NCBI RefSeq assembly: GCF_000146675.1
Contig: NZ_GL397214.1
Location: forward strand, 1,743,347 to 1,807,346
From: Hoylesella marshii DSM 16973 = JCM 13450
GTDB taxonomy: Bacteria; Bacteroidota; Bacteroidia; Bacteroidales; Bacteroidaceae
DNA length: 64,000 bases
Reading direction: 5' to 3'
The translations under genes and the position numbers were made by a program. Under the pieces are notes generated by a model, which made no database searches, had not been told where the DNA came from, and worked only from the letters and a program-made list of their open reading frames with translations. This document shows positions 8,386 through 17,791 of this stretch, one piece after another; the first letter of the stretch is position 1; each line of letters begins with the position of its first letter.

Positions 8386-9132
8386 ATGAATATAAAAAGG
8401 ATAAGACTCGACCATACGGATTCTACCAACCACTATCTACAAAGCCATAAGGAAGGGAACGAATGCGATGCAGACATGGTGGCAGTGACGGCCGAATACC
8501 AATCGGATGGCCATGGGCAAGGCTCCAACAACTGGGAAAGCGAGCGTGGGAAGAACCTTCTTTGCAGCCTATTAGTACGTCCGAAAGGTGTGAAAGCGGC
8601 GGCACAATATGTCTTATCCATGGGTGCGGCACTATCGGTAATGGATGCCTTGGCGGCTTATACGGCCGACATTAGTGTGAAATGGCCTAACGACATCTAC
8701 TATAAAGACCGTAAGATATGCGGCATTCTCATTACTTGCAGCCTAAGCGGGGCATACGTAACCGACTGCATCTGCGGTATCGGGCTGAACATCAACCAGA
8801 CCTGTTTCACAAGCGATGCCCCCAATCCCATCTCCCTTGCCCAAATCATTGCTGCAGAGACCGACCGCGAAGCGGTGTTGAACCGCATCATAGAGGCTTT
8901 TAAACGATATTTGGAACGAATCGACTGTGGCGATTACGGTTTTGTTTCCTCCCTTTACAAGGCCTCGCTCTACCGTAAAGATGGCTTTCATACCTACCGA
9001 GACAGCCACGGTCTCTTTGAGGCGACCATCGACGATGTGAAAGACAACGGCCATTTGGTGCTGAAAGATCGCACCGGACAGCGGCACACTTACGCCTTCA
9101 AAGAGGTAACATTTATCATTGGAAACGACTAA
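8386..9132 (+). CDS. birA: Biotin--[acetyl-CoA-carboxylase] ligase
   Basis: Biotin protein ligase activates biotin as biotinyl-AMP and attaches it to carboxylase carrier lysines. The 248 residues contain only the catalytic and C-terminal domains. The DNA-binding N-terminal domain of E. coli BirA is absent, so it should not repress a biotin operon. Signs are DSTNHYL near residue 11, VKWPNDIYYKDRKICGIL near 95 and GIGLNIN near 131. The biotinyl-AMP loop, usually GRGRxGxxW, reads GHGQGSNNWES here. This is a marked local variation that still keeps the glycines and the tryptophan. Confidence 0.94.
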   Translation: MNIKRIRLDHTDSTNHYLQSHKEGNECDADMVAVTAEYQSDGHGQGSNNWESERGKNLLCSLLVRPKGVKAAAQYVLSMGAALSVMDALAAYTADISVKWPNDIYYKDRKICGILITCSLSGAYVTDCICGIGLNINQTCFTSDAPNPISLAQIIAAETDREAVLNRIIEAFKRYLERIDCGDYGFVSSLYKASLYRKDGFHTYRDSHGLFEATIDDVKDNGHLVLKDRTGQRHTYAFKEVTFIIGND

Positions 9133-9152
9133 CTAAATTCATATAACGACAC

Positions 9153-9863
9153 ATGACAAAGTATAAAAGGATACTTCTGAAGCTCAGCGGCGAGAGTCTG
9201 ATGGGCATGCAACACTATGGCATAGACGCTCAAAGGCTGACAGACTATGCTGCACAAATCAAAGAAGTGCACGACATGGGGGTACAGATAGGTATTGTTA
9301 TCGGTGGCGGCAACATTTTCAGGGGGCTAAGCGGTGCCTCGAAAGGGTATGACCGCGTGAAAGGAGACCAGATGGGCATGTGTGCTACCGTTATCAATTC
9401 CTTGGCACTTAGCTCTGCCTTGGAGGCTCAGGGTGTGAAGAACAAGGTGCTGACGGCTATCCGCATGGAGCCTATCGGCGAGTTCTACAGCAAAGGAAAG
9501 GCATTGGAAGCCATGCAGACCGGCCATGTGTGCATCTTCTCTGCCGGAACGGGGAGCCCTTATTTCACCACTGATACAGGTAGCTCGCTGCGCGGAATAG
9601 AGATAGAGGCCGATGTCATGCTGAAAGGAACGCGGGTAGACGGCATCTATACCGCCGACCCTGAGAAAGACAAATCGGCCGTGAAGTTCGACGAGATTAC
9701 CTACGATGAGATTTACACGCGCGGCCTCAAGGTGATGGACCTTACTGCCACCACGATGTGTAAGGAGAACGGCTTGCCTATCTATGTGTTTAACATGGAC
9801 GTAAAAGGCAACCTGAAACGCGTGATGGAGGGAGAGAAGATAGGTACGCTGGTACACAACTGA
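9153..9863 (+). CDS. pyrH: UMP kinase
   Basis: PyrH phosphorylates UMP to UDP with ATP; it is a hexamer of the amino-acid-kinase fold. The 236-residue product has the expected length and motifs: KRILLKLSGESLMG at the N-terminus, VIGGGNIFRG (about residues 50-59), DQMGMCATVINSLALSSAL, and TDTGSSLRGIEIEADVMLKG for nucleotide and UMP binding. It sits downstream of birA and 15 bases upstream of the DUF2284 gene. Confidence 0.97.
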   Translation: MTKYKRILLKLSGESLMGMQHYGIDAQRLTDYAAQIKEVHDMGVQIGIVIGGGNIFRGLSGASKGYDRVKGDQMGMCATVINSLALSSALEAQGVKNKVLTAIRMEPIGEFYSKGKALEAMQTGHVCIFSAGTGSPYFTTDTGSSLRGIEIEADVMLKGTRVDGIYTADPEKDKSAVKFDEITYDEIYTRGLKVMDLTATTMCKENGLPIYVFNMDVKGNLKRVMEGEKIGTLVHN

Positions 9864-9878
9864 CCCCTCTTTTCGGCT

Positions 9879-10529
9879 ATGGAAGAGAAAGGTATGCACA
9901 CCACGACCGAACTTCATATCGACGGGTACCACCGCGGAGAGGGCTTTTCCATTGCTCACTACGCCGCGTCGCTACCTGTGAAGGAGTATGTGACCGACTA
10001 TCGCGACGAAGAGAAGTTTATCGGGTTTTGCAAGCAATGCCGCCGATACGGCACTACGTGGACATGCCCTCCCTATGATTTCGATACCACCCGCTATATT
10101 GAGGCCTATCGACAGGCTATCATCATAGGGTCGAAAATTGTATTCAATGCGGAAAAACGTGCCGCCTGCACCACAGCAGAAGCGGCTATCAAAACGGCAA
10201 AAACGGGCATGGCGCAGGCTTTCAAGGTAGTAACACGGTTTCTCAGAATGCTGGAGAAGACCTATCCCGACAGCATCTGTTTCCTCGGAACGCACTGCTT
10301 GCTCTGCGGCACTCTGCCTTGCACACGATTGAAAGGGCTACCCTGTCGTCATCCCGACAAGGTGCGTCACTCGCTGGAATCGGTAGGCTTCGACATCGGA
10401 AAGACCACCGACCGCCTTTTAGGTATCGAGTTGAAGTGGAGCAACGACGGAAGTTTGGTAGAATATATAACGGTGGTAACGGCACTCTTTACCAACCACG
10501 ACATAGACCTCTCGCCTTATATGCGGTAA
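9879..10529 (+). CDS. DUF2284 cysteine-rich metal-binding protein
   Basis: This 216-residue protein of unknown function belongs to the DUF2284 group of predicted metal-binding proteins. Cysteine clusters stand out: CKQCRRYGTTWTCPPYDFD (about residues 48-66) and CFLGTHCLLCGTLPC followed by LPCRHPDK (about 132-158). The spacing suggests binding of zinc or an iron-sulfur cluster. The start may be the ATG at 9879 or at 9894 (MHTTTELH). It is the last gene after pyrH and ends at a strong bidirectional terminator. Confidence 0.82.
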   Translation: MEEKGMHTTTELHIDGYHRGEGFSIAHYAASLPVKEYVTDYRDEEKFIGFCKQCRRYGTTWTCPPYDFDTTRYIEAYRQAIIIGSKIVFNAEKRAACTTAEAAIKTAKTGMAQAFKVVTRFLRMLEKTYPDSICFLGTHCLLCGTLPCTRLKGLPCRHPDKVRHSLESVGFDIGKTTDRLLGIELKWSNDGSLVEYITVVTALFTNHDIDLSPYMR

Positions 10530-10536
10530 AAAAGTA

Positions 10537-10566
10537 ACGGGAATACCTGCTGAGAGGTATTCCCGT
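10537..10566. terminator. Bidirectional terminator between the DUF2284 and START-like genes
   Basis: A perfect 12-bp stem ACGGGAATACCT / AGGTATTCCCGT with a six-base loop sits between two convergent genes. A-rich sequence on the left supplies the U tract for the minus-strand transcript. Confidence 0.8.
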
Positions 10567-10573
10567 ATTCTGT

Positions 10574-10972
10574 TTATAGCCCCGTATGACGGTGCAGACG
10601 GGCAAAGTTGTCTTCCCAAATATCGTTCATGCTATCAAGGTCTTCGGGCAACGCATAGTCCGTAATGCCTAAAATATAGTCATTGGTCAGCTCGCTTTTG
10701 CTCATGCGTAGCTCCCAATACTCGTTTGGTTCGGCATCGTCTGTCCATTGTAGTCGTACCGCCTTGTTCTTCACGATGCGCAGAACACGTGCTTCGCGCA
10801 CTTCGTGGTGGCTATGAATGTTACCCCATATAAAACGGAAGCCCCCTTCGGTCTCTTCCACAGTATCTGCAATCCATTTCTCTAGCCCATGGGCACTGCT
10901 GATGATTGACCAGATAACATTCTCTGCATTTGAGGCGAGTTCTTTCTCTATGTATATCGGTTGTTTTTCCAT
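10574..10972 (-). CDS. START-like domain protein (SRPBCC superfamily)
   Basis: This 132-residue single-domain protein resembles the AHSA1/START-like branch of the SRPBCC fold, which binds hydrophobic ligands in a deep pocket. The phrases IYIEKELASNAENVIWSIIS and GLEKWIADTVEETEGGFRFIWG fit the N-terminal strand-helix and the first hairpins. The C-terminal helix ends SMNDIWEDNFARLHRHTGL. I know similar short proteins in many Bacteroidota, but no function. It is monocistronic with its own promoter. Confidence 0.8.
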   Translation of the reverse strand: MEKQPIYIEKELASNAENVIWSIISSAHGLEKWIADTVEETEGGFRFIWGNIHSHHEVREARVLRIVKNKAVRLQWTDDAEPNEYWELRMSKSELTNDYILGITDYALPEDLDSMNDIWEDNFARLHRHTGL

Positions 10973-11012
10973 TTCCGTTTTCTCCGCTCAACGGAGTATG
11001 AGTTGACGCGTA

Positions 11013-11020
11013 CAAAAATA
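11013..11020 (-). promoter_or_regulatory. -7 box of the START-like gene
   Basis: The minus strand reads TATTTTTG, 40 bases upstream of the ATG. No matching -33 TTTG is seen. Confidence 0.5.
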
Positions 11021-11059
11021 ATAAATTTTCCCGTAAAACCCATATTTTCCTTTGTTTAT

Positions 11060-11091
11060 TTTGCAGATGTAGGATTTTTATATTACCTTTG
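11060..11091 (+). promoter_or_regulatory. tRNA-Met promoter
   Basis: TTTG (11060-11063), exactly 20 bases, then TACCTTTG (11084-11091), with the tRNA starting 25 bases later. This is the cleanest -33/-7 promoter in the window. Confidence 0.75.
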
Positions 11092-11115
11092 CAGCCGCAA
11101 ACAAGCCATTGCGAT

Positions 11116-11189
11116 GGCGGGATAGCTCAGCTGGTTAGAGCGCATGATTCATAATCATGAGGTCACCGGTTCAATCCCGGTTCCCGCTA
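11116..11189 (+). tRNA. tRNA-Met (anticodon CAT)
   Basis: A full cloverleaf folds by hand: acceptor stem GGCGGGA / TCCCGCT with one G-T pair, D stem GCTC/GAGC, anticodon stem CATGA/TCATG with loop TTCATAA (CAT at 11150-11152), and T stem ACCGG/CCGGT with loop TTCAATC. CCA is not encoded. It lacks the initiator-type mismatch at the acceptor end, so it is an elongator Met tRNA, or less likely the Ile-lysidine species. Confidence 0.95.
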
Positions 11190-11197
11190 CAAAGCGC

Positions 11198-11235
11198 AAA
11201 GACGAGGAGACGTTTTCGGTCTTCTCGTCTTTTTT
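11198..11235 (+). terminator. Terminator after tRNA-Met
   Basis: The stem GACGAGGAGAC (11201-11211) pairs with GTCTTCTCGTC (11219-11229, one G-U) and is followed by TTTTTT. Confidence 0.8.
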
Positions 11236-11327
11236 ATTCCCTTTTATCGGTGATAGATGCCTTAGTCTTAGGGATTTCCCTACCCTGCTTTGGGGAAATT
11301 CTATGCGGTTTTCTCCCCTCAATTTCG

Positions 11328-11335
11328 TAATTTTG
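11328..11335 (+). promoter_or_regulatory. -7 box of the glycine-zipper lipoprotein gene
   Basis: TAATTTTG matches TAnnTTTG, 37 bases before the ATG at 11373. No -33 TTTG is seen at the usual spacing. Confidence 0.55.
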
Positions 11336-11372
11336 CGGTATCAATGTATCATCTGTTTAAACAAGAAAGCGT

Positions 11373-12200
11373 ATGAAAAAGAGTATGATATGGGCAGTTT
11401 CGGCCGTGATGTTGGTCAGTAGCTGTGACACGTATACCGGTGCCGGAGCCTACGCTGGCTCAACGTTGGGGTCTATTCTCGGCTCTGCGATAGGCGGCAT
11501 CAGTGGTGGAGCACGAGGCAGCGATATAGGTTCTATCGTGGGAATGGCGGGCGGAGCTGCTATCGGTGCCGCTATCGGAGCACAGGCTGATGCCAAGCAG
11601 GAGGAAGCCTGCATCAGCAGAAAACAGGAATGGTCGAACCGGCAAAGGTACGATGACGATGCATGCAACCACCCAACATACAGTAACGACTTTACAGACA
11701 GCAGCAGGAACGAGACAACTGCCGAAGGAGACAACCGCATATACGACTTCGACGGTACCGACTATACGGGGGCTTACACCGCACAAGTGCCTAAGACCGG
11801 CGAATGGCAAGTGGGAGATGAGGAACACGTGGAAGGAAGCAACACCGACTGTCTGCCGGTGGAAATACGTCATGCACGGTTTGTAGACGACAACCAAGAC
11901 CATCGTATCAATCGCGGAGAGCTAAGTAAAGTTATCTTCGAGGTGATGAACCGCACCGACAAGACACTTCTCGACGTGCAACCCACCGTGGTGGAGACGA
12001 CGGGCAACAAGCATATCTACGTATCACCTGGCATACACGTTGAGCGCATTGCACCGGGGAAAGGCATTCGATATACCGCTTTGGTAAAGGCCGATAACCG
12101 ATTGAAAAATGGTAATATTACCATTCGCATCTCCGTTTTGCAGGGCGATGGCAACGTCATTTCCCAAGTTACTCAATTCGACATCCCTACACAAAAGTAA
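11373..12200 (+). CDS. Glycine-zipper lipoprotein with an EF-hand-like loop
   Basis: This 275-residue protein begins with a lipoprotein signal peptide (lipobox VSSC, lipidated Cys18), so it should be anchored in the envelope. Residues about 22-72 form a glycine-zipper segment with repeated GxxxG spacing (GSTLGSILGSAIGGISGG, GMAGGAAIGAAIGA). Such segments pack or insert into membranes. A polar linker follows (about 75-140). The C-terminal domain (about 160-275) is beta-rich and contains DDNQDHRINRGE at 172-183, which fits a calcium EF-hand loop at positions 1, 3, 5, 7, 8 and 12. I do not recognise a named function. The gene is single, with its own promoter. Confidence 0.8.
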   Translation: MKKSMIWAVSAVMLVSSCDTYTGAGAYAGSTLGSILGSAIGGISGGARGSDIGSIVGMAGGAAIGAAIGAQADAKQEEACISRKQEWSNRQRYDDDACNHPTYSNDFTDSSRNETTAEGDNRIYDFDGTDYTGAYTAQVPKTGEWQVGDEEHVEGSNTDCLPVEIRHARFVDDNQDHRINRGELSKVIFEVMNRTDKTLLDVQPTVVETTGNKHIYVSPGIHVERIAPGKGIRYTALVKADNRLKNGNITIRISVLQGDGNVISQVTQFDIPTQK

Positions 12201-12299
12201 TCCTACCGAGAACCGGCAATACACAGAGCCTACCCATAGGATGCAAAAGGTGGAGGGAAAGATGACCTCTCATCGAACATGAGGCGGCTCATCTACCCT

Positions 12300-12600
12300 A
12301 TTTATAGAGATAAGTCGGTATTCGTACCACGTACAGATGCCGTTCGTCCTATCTACAGATGGCGTTTGTCCGTGGAAAGGTCGGCAACCTTTCTCCCGGC
12401 AAATCGTACCTCTTGATGGTTGAAAGGTAAGCGCTGAAACGAAGTTCGCTGTGCGGAGCGAATAGCGGAGCGGAAAGCAAAGCGCGCGAAACATGTCAGC
12501 CCAAGGCAACGCCTTGGGGAAGAGGACGACAAGTGCTGAAACGAATTCCGCCGTGTGAGGAAAAGGTAAAATGCGAGACATCGTTTGGCATAATGATACA
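12300..12600 (+). repeat. Composite dispersed repeat, copy 2 (parts C and A)
   Basis: Part C (about 12300-12408: GATAAGTCGGTATTC, AACCTTTCTCCCGGCAAATCG) is inverted relative to 3715-3830. Part A (about 12415-12520) carries GAAACGAAGTTCGCTGTGCG and a GTCAGCCCAAGGCAACGCCT palindrome. A second GCTGAAACGAA...GTGTGAGG segment follows (12535-12585). The order and relative orientation of A and C differ from copy 1, so the parts move or rearrange independently. Confidence 0.75.
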
Positions 12601-12693
12601 TGGCACATGAAAACACTTCTCTTCCACCTCATTCTGCGTTTACAGTAACAAATAACAAGGTTACAATGCAGATGATGTAGCCGACAAAAAGAA

Positions 12694-12724
12694 AAGATGC
12701 AACACCATTTCGGTATTGCATCTT
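12694..12724 (-). terminator. Terminator downstream of lemA
   Basis: On the minus strand AAGATGCAATACC and GGTGTTGCATCTT pair (one mismatch) around a short loop, then TTTTCTTTTT follows. Confidence 0.75.
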
Positions 12725-12770
12725 CGTGTTGTAGCTATCTGCCAACTCATCTGTGGCAGTAGAAAGCAGG

Positions 12771-13352
12771 TTATAGGTCGAGGTCAGGAGCTTGTTGTGC
12801 CTCGGGGGATGCCTCGAACTTTGGCATCACGTGGAAGCCGAATATGCCGGCAACGATGTTGGCTGGGAATCGACGAATACCTACGTTGTAGGTCTGCACG
12901 GCCTCGTTATACTTGCTGCGGGCTTCACTGATGCGATTTTCCGTACCCTCTTCCTGCACCTGTAAAGCCTTGAAATTCTCACTCGCTTTCAATTCGGGGT
13001 AATTCTCGGCTACGGCCATCAGGCGGCTGAGCGCACTTGATAGCTCACCTTGTGCCTGCTGGAAACGTGCCAACTTCTCTGGGGTAAGGTCATTGGCATC
13101 GAGCTTTATCTGTCCAACGGAAGCGCGGGCACGGGTCACTTGCTCGAAAGTCTCACGTTCATGCTTGGCGTATGCCTTGACGATTTTTACAAGCTGGGGC
13201 ATCATGTCTGCCCGCCTCTGATACTGTGCTTGGAGGTTGGCAAAAGAGGTGGTTGCCTCTTCCTGACTGCTTACCATTCCGTTGTAAGAACCGAAGAGCC
13301 AAAACACGATAATGGCGATGACTCCGATAACGATAATTGCTACTTTTTTCAT
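12771..13352 (-). CDS. lemA: LemA family protein
   Basis: This 193-residue membrane-anchored coiled-coil protein matches LemA in length and motifs: one N-terminal membrane segment (about residues 3-22, VAIIVIGVIAIIVFWLFG), YNGMVSSQEEATTSFANLQAQYQRRADMMPQLV and a C-terminal FPANIVAGIFGF. The role of the family is unclear. It is 69 bases downstream of a TPM-domain gene on the same strand. LemA and TPM genes are commonly paired in bacteria, which suggests a shared envelope complex. The product ends with a short acidic tail (EASPEAQQAPDLDL). Confidence 0.92.
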   Translation of the reverse strand: MKKVAIIVIGVIAIIVFWLFGSYNGMVSSQEEATTSFANLQAQYQRRADMMPQLVKIVKAYAKHERETFEQVTRARASVGQIKLDANDLTPEKLARFQQAQGELSSALSRLMAVAENYPELKASENFKALQVQEEGTENRISEARSKYNEAVQTYNVGIRRFPANIVAGIFGFHVMPKFEASPEAQQAPDLDL

Positions 13353-13421
13353 ATTTCTATTAATGATTGATGATGATACATAAAGAGAGGGTTCGGGGGT
13401 GAATGCTACGAGGAAACGGGG

Positions 13422-14252
13422 TTACCAGCTACCACCAGAGCCACCGCCTCCGAAACTGCCCCCACCATAGGAACCGCCGGAACTGCCTCCACCGCCAGAC
13501 CAACTACTTCCGCCACCAAAGAAAATGGGCGGGAAACCATCGCCACCCTTACCCCGGCGTTTGGACTTGGGGAGTTTGATGCCGAAGAGACCGAGAATCC
13601 ATCGGATGATGGCTATGATGGGATTGAAGAGGAAAATGAGAATAAAGATGATGATGTACCAAACGGTGTCGTTGTCGTCGGCAGTCTCATCCTCGTCCGT
13701 AATGCCGGCATTGCCCGTCTTCAGCTTATTGTAAATGGCCTTTGTCGTAGCAAAAACGGCATTGTCTGGGTTGTCTCTGCGCATGTTTTTCACGATGCAG
13801 GCCTGCGCAATGTCGTTGCATTCCACGTCTGTCAGCTCACCTTCAAGACCTTTCCCGGGCGCTATGAAATATTTATGTTGCGTGATGGCGATGACGATAA
13901 CCAGACCGCGGCGGGTTTTCTTACTGCCCACACCGTATCGATTGCCGAAATCCTGCGCCACTCTGAATACATCGGCGTTGGGCACGTTGCCTACGATGAT
14001 GAAAGCCGACTGCACACCGAACTCGTGCTCTAACTTAGTGAGATAGAGGTTGGCCGAATCCCGTGCCTGTTGCGAAAGGATGTTTTCGGGGTCGGAAACG
14101 TATTGGTATTTGTCTTTCAGGTGTACGGCGGGAATGTCATCGGCCGACCATTCCTTGGCTTGTGTGCCTTCTGCCCTCGTCGGAAGGGTGGAGAAAAGCA
14201 ATAAGGCCAGCATCAGTAACACAGCATGTATGTATCTGTTTCTCGTTCTCAT
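13422..14252 (-). CDS. TPM domain protein with glycine-rich tail
   Basis: This 276-residue protein has a signal peptide (about residues 1-27) and a TPM domain (about 45-170) with VSDPENILSQQARDSANLYL and GVGSKKTRRGLVIVIAITQHK. One membrane helix (about 195-222) precedes a basic stretch and a tail of about 45 residues made almost only of Gly and Ser with a few aromatics. This is the YgcG-like layout. TPM domains are linked to phosphatase activity and photosystem repair in plants; the bacterial role is unknown. The domain faces the periplasm and the Gly-Ser tail the cytosol if the signal is cleaved. Confidence 0.88.
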   Translation of the reverse strand: MRTRNRYIHAVLLMLALLLFSTLPTRAEGTQAKEWSADDIPAVHLKDKYQYVSDPENILSQQARDSANLYLTKLEHEFGVQSAFIIVGNVPNADVFRVAQDFGNRYGVGSKKTRRGLVIVIAITQHKYFIAPGKGLEGELTDVECNDIAQACIVKNMRRDNPDNAVFATTKAIYNKLKTGNAGITDEDETADDNDTVWYIIIFILIFLFNPIIAIIRWILGLFGIKLPKSKRRGKGGDGFPPIFFGGGSSWSGGGGSSGGSYGGGSFGGGGSGGSW

Positions 14253-14333
14253 CGGTTGATAGGATCGTTCGTTTGTAAGCGAGTTTACGTCTTTTTGAAA
14301 GTTTGACGGTGAGTGCTTGCACTTCCAATGAAG

Positions 14334-14365
14334 AAAAAAGGGCTACCCGTTTGGCAGCCCTTTTA
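14334..14365 (-). terminator. Terminator downstream of eno
   Basis: Minus strand: AAAGGGCTGCC and GGTAGCCCTTT pair (with one G-U) around a four-base loop, followed by TTTTTTC, 21 bases past the stop codon. Confidence 0.8.
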
Positions 14366-14385
14366 CTTGGAGAGGTAAGCAGGGC

Positions 14386-15705
<1,320 letters not shown>

Positions 15706-15731
15706 TTAATTGATTTCATAAAATTGCGTTA

Positions 15732-15739
15732 CAAAGATA
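15732..15739 (-). promoter_or_regulatory. -7 box of eno
   Basis: The minus strand reads TATCTTTG, 38 bases before the start codon. Confidence 0.6.
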
Positions 15740-16014
15740 CAGTCATTTTCTCACACAGATATAGGGCTTATCGCTTTATTTTCAGGCATTTTAAATATTT
15801 AACGCTTTTGTTCGCCTTACCGCTTCGTGTTCACCTGCACGACATGGGCAAGCGATGCCTCTTAAGAAAATGACCTACGTACCGCGTAGTAACATGAATC
15901 AAGCAAAAAAGAAACACTCTTTTGAGGACTCGGATATAAAAAAGATGAGACCCAACACGCTATTCTTTCCCCATGTTTTCCCCTTTTCGCTTAGGTTTTT
16001 CTAAGATTTTCAAG

Positions 16015-16022
16015 TATATTTG
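16015..16022 (+). promoter_or_regulatory. -7 box of pyrE
   Basis: TATATTTG matches TAnnTTTG, 30 bases before the pyrE ATG. Confidence 0.6.
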
Positions 16023-16052
16023 CAGCCGAATTGACGTTTAAATCAGTAAGAT

Positions 16053-16685
16053 ATGGATTCCCAGAAAAAGGCTTTTGCAGCTAAACTGCTCGACATCAAA
16101 GCCATTCAATTACAGCCCAAAGAACCTTTTACATGGGCATCGGGATGGAAATCACCCTTTTATTGCGACAACAGGAAGACGCTCTCATACCCCGAATTGC
16201 GCAGTTACGTAAAGTTAGAACTTGTTCATACCATCCTCGAACGTTTCTCCGAAGTCGAGGTTATAGCTGGTGTGGCCACAGGAGCCATTGCCCAAGGTGC
16301 GCTGGTTGCCGATGCTTTACACCTTCCTTTCGTCTATGTACGTAGCAAACCCAAAGATCATGGATTGGAAAACCTGATTGAAGGTGAGCTGGAAGCCGGC
16401 CGAAAAGTGGTTGTTGTAGAAGACCTTATTTCTACGGGGGGTAGCAGTCTGAAAGCCGTAGAAGCTCTTCGCAAGGCCGGAAGCCAAGTTATTGGCATGG
16501 TGGCAGCCTATACTTACGGGTTCGACGTTGCCCGAAAGGCCTTTGAAGATGCAGACGTATCCTTGACTACGCTGACCGATTACGACCACGTAGTGGCCGA
16601 AGCTCTCGAGACAGGCTATATTACCGAAGCTGAAACGGCCTTGCTTCACGAATGGAGAAAAGACCCTGCACACTGGAACGGGTAA
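16053..16685 (+). CDS. pyrE: Orotate phosphoribosyltransferase
   Basis: PyrE joins orotate and PRPP to make OMP in de novo pyrimidine synthesis. The 210 residues show the type I phosphoribosyltransferase fold: WASGWKSPFYCDNRKTLSYP for orotate, VAGVATGAIAQGALVAD, YVRSKPKDHG and the PRPP loop VVVEDLISTGGSS near residue 125. It leads a probable operon with an SRPBCC protein (58-base gap) and a lipoprotein. Confidence 0.97.
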   Translation: MDSQKKAFAAKLLDIKAIQLQPKEPFTWASGWKSPFYCDNRKTLSYPELRSYVKLELVHTILERFSEVEVIAGVATGAIAQGALVADALHLPFVYVRSKPKDHGLENLIEGELEAGRKVVVVEDLISTGGSSLKAVEALRKAGSQVIGMVAAYTYGFDVARKAFEDADVSLTTLTDYDHVVAEALETGYITEAETALLHEWRKDPAHWNG

Positions 16686-16743
16686 GTCTTCCGTTCTCCG
16701 TCGTTCACCAATCGCACGATATCACTAAGAATATACCATTGTT

Positions 16744-17169
16744 ATGAGTACCTCATTTGAAAGCAGTATCAAGCAGATTCCTTACCCGCAGCAGCAGGTC
16801 TACGACATACTTAGCAACCTCGAAAATCTCGAAAAAGTGCGCGATAGGGTGCCGAAAGATAAAGTCGGCGAGTTGGAATTTACCCGCGACAGTCTTGCGC
16901 TTCATGTTGCACCCGTTGGGAAAATCAGTCTGCACGTGGTGGAACGCAAGCAACCGGAATGTATTAAATTTGAGACCACACAAAGTCCCGTGCCTTTCCA
17001 TTTCTGGATTCAGTTGCTTCCTGTTACCGAGAGTTCCTGTAAGATGCGGCTTACACTGAAGGCCGACCTCAATCCCTTTATCCGCGGAATGGTTTCAAAA
17101 CCACTCCAAGAGGGGATAGAGAAGGTGGCTGAAACTCTCGCAGCTGTGAAATACGACCAACATGTCTAA
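16744..17169 (+). CDS. SRPBCC family protein
   Basis: This 141-residue protein has the polyketide-cyclase/START-like (SRPBCC) pattern: N-terminal strand FESSIKQIPYPQQQVYDILS, central beta strands (ISLHVVERKQPECIKFETTQ) and a long C-terminal helix (GMVSKPLQEGIEKVAETLAA). It may bind a lipid or another hydrophobic ligand. No catalytic motif is evident. It follows pyrE closely, an order I recall from other Bacteroidota, but pyrimidine synthesis offers no obvious task for it. Confidence 0.82.
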   Translation: MSTSFESSIKQIPYPQQQVYDILSNLENLEKVRDRVPKDKVGELEFTRDSLALHVAPVGKISLHVVERKQPECIKFETTQSPVPFHFWIQLLPVTESSCKMRLTLKADLNPFIRGMVSKPLQEGIEKVAETLAAVKYDQHV

Positions 17170-17202
17170 GCTCCCCGCCCGTCCTATCCCCCTTTGTCGT
17201 CT

Positions 17203-17766
17203 ATGAAAAGATATTTTTTCATCTGCACTTTTGCAGTTATCGTATGTATATCCTGCACCACCGAACGGGAGTATACACGTGGGGCTTACTTTATTTTCGA
17301 TAATTCCATCCACCAAGACCACACGTTGGCGAGTGCCATGAATCCTTTTTCTCCGGGTATTTTCTGTTCCATCACAAGAAAAACAAGTACCGGTGGAGGT
17401 ACTACTTTCGTGTTCTCCATTAGTCAAGGCACTCCTACCGAGAAGCAAGCCAATGCTATCGACGAAAGACGAACCATGATATTGGGCTATAACGAAGGTT
17501 TGATTGTGGGCTATGGGAACCTCGACATCCCGCCCGTTTTTTACGTCTACGACCGCGAATGCCCGAATTGTTTCAACCCTGATGCCATTCCCATGAAGAG
17601 TTATCCTTTGCGGACAACAGATGCCGGATTAGCCGTTTGCAACACCTGCCACAGAGAGTATAATATGAATGCACGTGGAGTGGTGGTAAAAGGTGAAGCA
17701 GGAAAGGCCTTAACACGCTATCGTGGCCATACCACAGGGGCTTTCGGAATACTTACCGTCAATTGA
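17203..17766 (+). CDS. Predicted lipoprotein with two CxxC motifs
   Basis: The ATG at 17203 gives 187 residues. An upstream TTG at 17194 is less likely because the signal peptide reads best from MKRYFFICTF. The lipobox CISC (Cys18) predicts lipidation. The C-terminal half carries CPNC (Cys120/Cys123) and CNTCH (Cys146/Cys149), set like a zinc ribbon or a Rieske-like site, and GVVVKGEAGKALTRYRG close to the end. I know no experimentally assigned function. It follows the SRPBCC gene by 33 bases, making it the third gene of the pyrE run. Confidence 0.75.
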   Translation: MKRYFFICTFAVIVCISCTTEREYTRGAYFIFDNSIHQDHTLASAMNPFSPGIFCSITRKTSTGGGTTFVFSISQGTPTEKQANAIDERRTMILGYNEGLIVGYGNLDIPPVFYVYDRECPNCFNPDAIPMKSYPLRTTDAGLAVCNTCHREYNMNARGVVVKGEAGKALTRYRGHTTGAFGILTVN

Positions 17767-17791
17767 AACTCGCCTTTTCTCTTTCCTTTTC

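Larger units (their letters stand above)
12201..12770. other. Intergenic region of 570 bp holding a composite repeat
   Basis: The flanking genes are convergent. About 12300-12600 is repeat sequence; the rest holds the lemA terminator. A 120-codon minus-strand frame here is repeat translation and is not called. Confidence 0.65.

Noticed and set aside
12270..12632. 120-codon minus-strand frame, and related frames at 3467-3787 and 23133-23393
   Set aside because: They translate the composite repeat; the copies keep different frames and no common start, so they are not genes.
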